Assembly: GCA_039583875.1 (NCBI GenBank)
Contig: CM077147.1
Span: 162,377,866 to 162,441,865 of the forward strand
Length of the DNA: 64,000 nucleotides
From: Platanthera guangdongensis
Lineage: Eukaryota > Streptophyta > Magnoliopsida > Asparagales > Orchidaceae
Direction of reading: 5' to 3'
Shown piece by piece: positions 56,398-64,000 of the stretch (positions are counted from its first letter, which is position 1; each line of letters begins with the position of its first letter). Below the pieces are notes generated by a model, which saw only the letters and a program-made list of their open reading frames with translations, ran no database searches and had not been told where the DNA came from. A program made the translations under genes and the position numbers.

Positions 56398-59241
56398 CTA
56401 TTTCTGATCAGGTTCTTTGATAACTATTCCCTTTCCAGCTTGAACTTGAGCTTTGACAGGGGCTTCAGCAGGTTCAGCAACAGCAGGCTTCTTTCCTTTT
56501 AAGTCCTTCTTTTTCAGCTCTTCTGCTTTGATTTTCTGCCTCTCAAAGTAGTGATATGGCTTGGGGAAGTACTTGCTAGGCTCCACAGCAGTAGGAGGTA
56601 GCTTTCCCATCTTAGCCTTTCTTCTGAATTGTACTATAGCCTCCTGCCTTATTTCATGTTTCCTCCATTCTGCCTCAGAGAACCATTTGTTCCTGTCATT
56701 CATGTTGTCTTTAGCAGCTTTTCAGGCAGTTAGAATTATATTTCTAGAGGTAGGGCTCCATTGTTCAAAATCTGGCTTTTGTTCTGCTTGTTCCCTAAAC
56801 CTCTTTTTAGACAATCTTGTCTCTTCTTCTTTGTTCCGAGCCTCTTGCAGAGCTTCAGAAATAGGTTGAACAACCTTCTCAATATGAACATTGGCCTTGC
56901 CCTCAGTTGGGCTATACATTGTGCTGACATCTGCTTGAACCATGTCAAAATCTGGAGGTGGATATATCACTTGAGCTACTTCTTGTTGCTCACCTCCAAG
57001 ATATGCAGTTTGTATTCCTGATTCAGCCACATTATCATCATCACAAAGTGGAGGATAGCCCAATGTAGCTCTGATGGAGTTAGATATCCATTTGGCATGG
57101 TCAGAGCTAGCTTTGACTAATACTCTCTCCCCCTTTATGACTTCTCTGGCCATATGGTCTCTGACATCATCCTTTTGAAACCTTATCTGACTATCCAAAT
57201 ACCTGATTCCCTCTTTAAAGTAAGGTCTGAGCTTAGTGAGCTGTTCAGAGATGGCCTTCTGGGAATCTTTAATTGCAGTCTTGACAGCAGAAATCTCAGC
57301 TTGAAAGACCTTATCAAAGTCAGCCTTAGCAGCAGCAGTAGATGTTGAAGGTTCAGCAGTCTTATTCTTCAACTCAGTGACTATAGCATTATGGGAGGCA
57401 GTCAAATTATCATTCATTCTTAACTGATTCTCCAGCACATATCCTTGCTTTAATGCTATATCATCTACCTGAGCCTTGATCTTCTCCTGGTGAGTTGCCA
57501 AATAGACTACTGCATTCCCACCCTTGTGGAAGCAGTCAGTCATTTCCTTTTTGTTCAGGTTCATTTCAAACCTTATAGATTTTATATCTTGTGCAAGATC
57601 AAACTGTAGGGACTTGTGCCCTTCATCCACATAAGCCTCTATTGCCTTCCTTTGCTCATCCAACTTGATCTGCATGGCAATCATCAAAGCACTATAATCA
57701 ACTGTTGGAGCTTGTTGAACTATAGGCTGTGGGGCAATGGATTGCAAGGCCTTTTTATAACTCTGGCTTCTCCTTTTGAAGACATATAATTTCTTCATCT
57801 TAGCCTTTATAGCCTCATCTTCTTCAGATTCTGAAGTGCTGGCTATTTCAACCCTTTCCTTAGGGCTTGGAGGTTTGTCAGCTTGCACAGCAGTGGCCTT
57901 CTCAGGTTCTTGCCTAATAGGCTCTTCCAGAACTTCCATGTGCTCCCCCTCAGCAGCAGCACTCTTATCTTCAGCAGCAGCATCCTTATCCATATCAAAA
58001 TCTTCTTGATCTAGATTTAGGAATAAATCCTCCATTGTATATTCAGGTGGAGATGGAGCTGGAGACAGTCTTTGCTCTTCAACCACTGATTCAGGTACCA
58101 CTTCTTGTTCAGCAGATTTTTCTTCTAAAACAACATCTGGTACTTGATTGTTTAGCTGAGTTTGCTGATGGACATCAGACAAATCAGAATCTACTATAGA
58201 AAAATCTAAAGTGTTTAGTTCAGAGAGTACCTCTTGTATAATGGAGGTGGCTTGTTCATTCTCCAGTGTAGAGGGTTCTGCTACACCTGGAAGCTCCCCC
58301 TGACTGTGATCCCTATGGATGGGGCTAGCTGGAGGCAGCTCCCCCTGGATCTCAGCAGTCTCTTGAGGAGCAGGAGTCTTTACTACTGTCTCTTCCTCTT
58401 GCTCATCAGGTGTGAACACCACCTGTTCTTCACTCTCAGAACTGCTTGAGGACTCTTGTGCCACAATAGCAGTTTTCCTTTTCTTCCTAGGAGGAGTGAC
58501 TTTCTCTGTAACTGGCTTCTCAGGGGTAGGCATGTCCTTTGACAACACCGTTTCCCATCTAGAAAAGATCCTTTGATCCATCTTCCTCATGTGATTGATC
58601 TTACTTCCAGCAGCAGAGCTCATTACCTCTGGTATGGTACCAGCTAGGTAGAGACTGATAATCCTGCCCAGGTTGGGCTTTTTCAGACTTTCCTTTATTT
58701 TCTCATAAACTATCATAGACCAATCTGTTCTTAGGGTGAATATTATTCTGGTCATGACATTGAACATGGAGGCTGACACCCTGTCATGCCCTCCTGGCTT
58801 ACTGAGGATAACCTTTCCCACAATCTCTGACATGAACTTTCCTTGGTTGTTCATGTCTTTCCTATTAAACACAGAACCTATCTTCAGTTTGGGATCAAGT
58901 CCACACCAAACTAAAGCTTCCCTAATCTTGGAGGCAGTTACTTCTTCTTCATCTTGAGTCTTAGGTAGCTGGAGTACCTTCCTCAGACTTTTTGGTGAAA
59001 TCTTGACCTTGGATCCATGAACTCTGGATTTGATTCTGTATCCAGATTCATCAACTGCAGCTCCAGTAAGGAATTCTAGCACTTCCTTCTTCCAAATCTT
59101 TGTTGGTTCTGAAACCAAGTATTCTAGTCCAGAATTGGCAACTAGGGTTATCACCGATTTGATTTCTTGATCTGCGTCGTCGAACGCGCCGCGCACTAGC
59201 TCATAGCCCTCGTTCACGTTCTCCTCAAGCTTAGGAGCCAT
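56398..59241 (-). pseudogene. Sire-F post-pol ORF (948 codons, one internal stop)
   Basis: ATG at 59241 starts 839 open codons; TGA at 56722-56724 interrupts, then the same frame runs 108 codons to the stop at 56398. The N-terminal about 230 residues (VLEFLTGAAVDESGYRIKSR, VKISPKSLRKVLQLPKTQDE, GKFMSEIVGKVILSKPGGHD, PNLGRIISLYLAG) form a globular region by pattern like the putative plant transposon domain (Transposase_32-like). Then a basic KKRKTA, a long acidic Ser/Glu segment, a helical part (MTDCFHKGGNAVVYLATHQE) and a Lys-rich end. I see no signal peptide or membrane span, so an envelope role is not supported. Sire-B and Sire-I carry diverged copies. It would be expressed only by splicing, readthrough or an internal start. 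Confidence 0.8.
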
Positions 59242-59274
59242 TAGGGTTTGGAGAATTAGTCTTGAGAAAAGAGA

Positions 59275-59722
59275 GGTGTCGACACAGGAGTTATGGTCTC
59301 GAAACTTTGAAAGCGTGTCGACAAATAAAGACAGAACCCTATTTATACCTTTCTGATTTTGAAGATGAACAGGCGGGACAGCTAGCTAAACATGTGTCGA
59401 CACTGGCAATAAGTGTCGACACTGACTTATAATGTCTCGACACACATGTGTCGACACAAGTTTAGTCAACAGATATTATGTGTCGACACTTGGTTATGTG
59501 TCGACACAACATAACTCGACACATCGTCGAGACTTTACTTAGAAAATTCTGAGTAAAACATAAGTGTCGACACCATATTGGATGTGTCGACACCTACTTG
59601 ACATGTGTCGACACTAACATTCTGAAGTGTCGACACCACATTCCTAGATGTGTCGACACGTTTTTCCTGAAGTGTCGACACCACTATTCTGTGTCGACAT
59701 AGACTTGTCTATGTGTCGACAC
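59275..59722. repeat. GTGTCGACAC palindrome array between pol and post-pol ORF of Sire-F
   Basis: About 14 exact copies plus GTGTCGACAT, TGTCTCGACAC and similar variants in 450 bp, the same decamer as in the LTR. Confidence 0.93.
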
Positions 59723-59755
59723 CTTTTTACTTAGTCAATTTTCTATTCTGTAAAC

Positions 59756-62700
59756 TTAGTCTAAGTTTATCATACCTAGTTCAATTTTGAATCTATTGAA
59801 CTTAGTTTCTTCTAGTGGCTTAGTAAACATATCAGCTACTTGTTCATCTGTTTTAACATATTCAAGTGAAATATCTTCTCTTTCTACATGTTCTCTAAGA
59901 AAGTGATATTTAATCTCAATATGTTTTGTCCTACTATGAGATACAGGGTTATTAGCTATTGAAATAGCACTTGTAGAATCACAGAAAGTGGAGTTCTACT
60001 TACCTGAAATCCATAGTCCTCTAGCTGATGTTGAATCCACAGAAGTTGAGCACAGCAACTTCCTGCCGCCACATATTCTGACTCAGCTGTGGAGATAGCC
60101 ACACTAGTCTGCTTTTTGCTGCTCCATGAAATTAGTCTTCCACCTAGGAATTGACAGGTTCCAGTAGTGCTCTTTCTATCCTCTTTGCATCCTGCAAAGT
60201 CTGCATCTGAATAACCTGTTAGATCAAAGTCTCCATTCCTAGGATACCAGAGGCCTAGATAGGGAGTGCCCTTTAGATATCTCAAAATTCTCTTGACAGC
60301 AGTCAAGTGAGACTCTTTAGGGCAGGCTTGATACCTTGCACAAACACATGTAGCATACATGATGTCTGGTCTACTAGCAGTCAAGTATAATAGGGAGCCA
60401 ACTATCCCTCTATACAAGGTTTCATCTACAGGTTTCCCTGCATCATCCTTGCTAAGAGACATACTTGACCCCATAGGGGTCTTCATGGTACTGGATGAAT
60501 CCATACCATACTTCCTTATGAGTTCTAGGGTGAACTTTGACTGACAAATGGACAAACCACTCTCAGTCTGTTTAACTTGGAGACCCAAGAAAAACTTCAG
60601 CTCTCCCATACTACTCATTTCAAACTGACCTTGCATAAGTTTTGCAAACTTTTTGCAAAGGCTGCTTTCAGTAGACCCAAATATAATGTCATCTACATAT
60701 ATTTGGACTAGTATGACTTTGCCTCTAGATTCCCTAAGGAATAGAGTCTTATCTATTTTCCCCCTTGAGAACTTGTTCTCAATGAGGAAACTAGATAGGG
60801 TTTCATACCAAGCCCTAGGGGCTTGCTTTAACCCATATAAAGCTTTCCTAAGTCTATAGACATAATGAGGTAGAGTTGGATCAACAAAACCTGCAGGCTG
60901 CTCCACATAGACTTCTTCTTTCAAATTACCATTTAGGAATGCTGACTTGACATCCATTTGATATACCTTGAATCCTTGATAGGTTGCATAGGCCAAGAAC
61001 ATTCTTATGGCTTCCAGTCTGGCTACTGGAGCAAAGGTTTGATCAAAATCAATACCTTCTTCTTGCCTATATCCTTTAGCAACCAGTCTAGCCTTGTTCT
61101 TAATGATGACTCCTTGTTCATCCATCTTATTCCTGTAGATCCACTTAACTCCTATTACATTGTGGTCTTTAGGTTTAGGAACAAGTTCCCAAACCTTGCA
61201 CCTCTTGAACTGATTAAGCTCTTCTTGCATTGCTTCAGTCCATTGTGGATCTTGTATTGCTTCTTCAAATTTCTTAGGTTCAACTTGTGACAGAAAGCTG
61301 GAATAGATTGCAGCATCCTGATTTCTGCTCCTAGTTTGAACTCCTTGTCTTGGATCTCCAATAATCAGCTCTACTGGATGATCTCTAAGATGCCTGTGGG
61401 CTGGAGGCATCCTCACTTCAGGTTGAACCACTTCAGCATCTGCATCATGCTGTATTCCTTGGATTTCTTCAGCAATTGGCACATGTAGTTCTCCCCCTGG
61501 ACAGCAGCTACTCTCCTCTCCTTGCTGTCTTGCAGCAGGCACTTCTTCTATAGTCAGCTTGTCCATTGTCTTTGTCAAACCTGTGGGGCTGCATACATTG
61601 CTAGACAACTCATTATTAATAAGTTTAGTCTCATCAAAAACTACATGCACTGATTCTTCTACAACTTGTGAAGTCAAGTTGTAGACTCTATAAGCCTTAC
61701 TATTATTGCTGTACCCAACAAAAATTCCCTCTTGGGACTTGGCAGCAAACTTAGTTAAGTAAGACTTCCCATTGTTAAGTATGTAGCATTTACAACCAAA
61801 GATCCTAAAATAGGATAGGTTTGGTTTCCTGCCTTTCACTACTTCATAGGGGGTCTTGTTTAGCCCTTTAGTGATGGTAGCCCTATTTATAACATGGCAT
61901 GCAGTGTTAACTGCTTCAGCCCAGAAATACTCAGGCAGTGATGTATCACTTAGTAGGGTTCTACCAGCTTCTATCAAGGTCCTATTTTTCCTCTCAACAA
62001 TGCCATTTTGCTGAGGTGTTCTAGGTGAAGAGAATTCTTGAAATATCCCAAAGTCTTCACATAGTTTTTTCATGCTTTCAGATTGAAACTCAGTACCATG
62101 GTCACTTCTAATTTTGACCACAGTACTATTAAGTTCATTCTGAATTTGCTTGACAAAGCTGTAGAAGACACTAGGTGTTTCAGATTTCTGTCTTAAGAAG
62201 AACACCCAGGAAAACCTTGAGTAGTCATCTACAACTACAAGGGTATAGACCTTCCTACCTAAGCTGTGAACTGGCATTGGATCAAAGAGATCCAAATGCA
62301 AGAGGTACAAACACCTCACAACATCTTTGTTATCTATGCTTCTAAAGGTGGATTTAGTCTGCTTGCCTTTTTGACAAGCTGAGCAAATGCCATCTTTAAC
62401 ACACTTAACTTGAGGACCATTCCTCACTAACTCTTTACTAAAGAGTTTGCTAATTGTCTTGTAGTTAAGATAGGCCAGCCTCTTGTGCCATTTGACACAA
62501 TGAGAGACTGTCTCATCAGCTACAAGACAAACTGGAGAACCATAGTTCTCAATCATAATGTCTAGGCAGTAGACATTTCTCTTCCTATAACCTGTCAAGA
62601 TGATCTCTTGATCACTTGACCTCTTGATATGACAACCATTTTTAACAAATGAGATGTCATACCCTACATCACTTAATTGACTTATACTTATTAGGTTGTG

Positions 62701-62928
62701 TTTCAACCCTTTAACATAAGCCACTTGAGTAATGGTAACTAAGTTTGAAGAAATGTTACCAAACCCTTTGATGATTCCTTTTTCAGAACCACCAAAGGTC
62801 ACTTTAGGACCATTTTTGATTGGAATGTAGTCCTTCAGTAGTCCCCTAGTTCCAGTCATATGTCTGGAACATCCACTGTCCAAGTACCATGTAGGGGTAT
62901 GGCCACTTGGACTTACCTGCAAAACAGA
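59756..62928 (-). pseudogene. Sire-F pol: protease, integrase, RT, RNase H
   Basis: 988 codons are open. Protease [16 protein letters not shown] at the start; finger [15 protein letters not shown] ... [12 protein letters not shown] (the second zinc His is replaced by Tyr); integrase core [62 protein letters not shown]; RNase [36 protein letters not shown] one-base loss near 59988 shifts the last about 75 codons; the original end is TAA at 59756. It is the best-preserved pol in the window and the reference for the others. A TAA at 62929 separates it from gag in the same frame. Confidence 0.93.
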
Positions 62929-64000
62929 TTAATGGACCTTAGAACCCAAAGCAATCTTGGGTCCTTGGTACTTGTTAGTCTGTAACTTGACAAAGCTACC
63001 CACTGGCTTTCCACCAGGTAGCTTGCTACTCACCTTGGTACTGGCATTGTACCAACAGTCCATTGCAAAATGGCCAACCTTGCCACAGCACCAGCATTCA
63101 AACTTGTTGTACCTTTGCTTAGGTACAACCTTTGCTGTTTTATCTACAGCAGACCTGTTGAATGTTGGGGCTTTGCCCTTGGACTTAAACTTGGACTGCT
63201 CAGTCCCTGCAGGTCTAACAAAGCCCAGTCCAGCCTTGCCTTTATGATGAACAAATTCATCAATTAAAGGTAGCACTGATTTAGGTTTTGAAAACCTAGC
63301 AACAAGCTCTCTTTCTTTCTGAAGATTGATCTCCAGTCTCTTAATTTGATCATTCTTATAGGTGATAGTTCCCATCTGAATCACAGTAATGTGTTTCAGC
63401 CTGGCTACCTCATTCAGTTTTTGATCAAATTATTTCTCAAAATCTGTTGCAACAGCCTTGAGATCAGCAATCTCCTTTGCCTGACTTTTGGCTAGGGTCT
63501 TGCATTTCTTGTAGGCTTGCAACAGCACCTTATATTCATCTATAAGCTGATGAATATCTTCCTCAGACTCAGATACATTCTCATCACTTGATGAAGAAGA
63601 ATCTGATTCTGAACTAGAACAAGAATCTGAATTTAAACTTGAACTTTGTACCTGACTGGGTCCTGGCTGCTCTAGGATTTTGGCACTGTCTGTCAAAGAC
63701 ATTAGCCCTTGGCAATGACTGTCTTCTTATTCATAAATTGACTCCAAGATCTCCATGAATTCTTCCTCTTCTTCTTCTGCATACAGCCCTATGTAGGCTT
63801 CAGCCTCAGACTCAGTTTCTGAAGAAGATATATCTGATAGAGTCTTCTCCTTCTTAGCAACAAAAGACTTTTCTTTCTTCCCTTTGAAGTGAGTCTTTTT
63901 CCTGTCACCAGATTCCTTTCTCTTCTCTGGACAATCTGCAATAACATGGCCCTGTCTATTGCAGCAATAGCAAACAATCTTTGAACCAGTTGCCTTGCTT
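62929..64000 (-). pseudogene. Sire-F gag, C-terminal part
   Basis: Same frame as pol. From the window edge: first zinc knuckle CYCCNRQGHVIADC (63931-63972), acidic and Ser-rich stretches (SETESEAEAYIGLYAEEEEE; SDSCSSSESDSSSSSDENVS), a coiled-coil-like region (DEYKVLLQAYKKCKTLAKSQ; NEVARLKHIT; IKRLEINLQKERELVARFSK), second knuckle CWCCGKVGHFAMDC (63055-63096), end GPKIALGSKVH and TAA 62929. In-frame TAA at 63727 and 63430 disable it. The two-knuckle, coiled-coil layout fits Sirevirus gag. The N-terminal capsid lies outside the window. Confidence 0.85.

Noticed and set aside
56722..59241. Calling the Sire-F post-pol ORF an envelope gene
   Set aside because: Position alone suggests it; no signal peptide, fusion peptide or membrane span is visible.

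Overview
This is a flowering-plant nuclear window made almost entirely of LTR retrotransposons. The evidence is intron-less gag-pol polyproteins of plant Copia (Sirevirus and Tork-like) and Gypsy (Tekay-type chromovirus with chromodomain; Tat/Retand with a second RNase H) lineages, long LTRs with TATA boxes, initiator-tRNA-Met type primer sites, purine tracts ending in GGGGGAGAT, one plant cellulose-synthase-like gene fragment, MITE-like foldbacks, and a 500-N scaffold gap. No intact host gene is visible. The species cannot be told from the sequence; a eudicot is my guess.

Layout, with labels used below. 1-1220: Sire-K, Sirevirus pol fragment (+). 1221-about 8370: Tek-1, Tekay Gypsy (-), 3-kb 3' LTR kept, 5' LTR missing. 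8373-8853 and 27563-28610: Ret-1, Retand fragment (+) with an 86-bp tandem array, split by Sire-A. 8854-27562: Sire-A, Sirevirus (+), target duplication GAACA, itself split by Tek-2. 15753-25302: Tek-2, complete but decayed Tekay Gypsy (+), target duplication AGAGG. 28611-37173: Sire-B, 5'-truncated Sirevirus (+). 37174-37606: end and LTR of a small Copia. About 37.66-40.43 kb: decayed Tork-like Copia (-). 40.4-42.5 kb: the only stretch not dominated by LTR elements, with three foldback elements and a cellulose-synthase-like pseudogene (-). 42549-about 44930: Sire-I, truncated Sirevirus (-). About 44950-54040: Ret-2, Retand element (-) with two antisense (+) genes that have their own TATA boxes and introns, a 12-copy higher-order tandem array, and pol. 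54041-64000+: Sire-F, nearly full-length Sirevirus (-) running off the window.

The insertion order can be read directly: Ret-1 is older than Sire-A, which is older than Tek-2; Ret-2 is older than Sire-F. None of the polyproteins is fully open. Sire-F is best preserved.

The most unusual signal lies in the non-coding DNA. Several unrelated element families carry dense arrays of short family-specific palindromes, mostly with a TCGA core: GTGTCGACAC in Sire-F, TCGACGA in Sire-A/B, GTGTCGAGACA in Sire-I, CTCGAG in Tek-1, and eight copies of a 36-bp palindrome in Tek-2 whose arms covary. In the Sireviruses the LTR array recurs between pol and the post-pol ORF. A C-tract hairpin with covarying stems also sits just inside the 3' end of Sirevirus LTRs.
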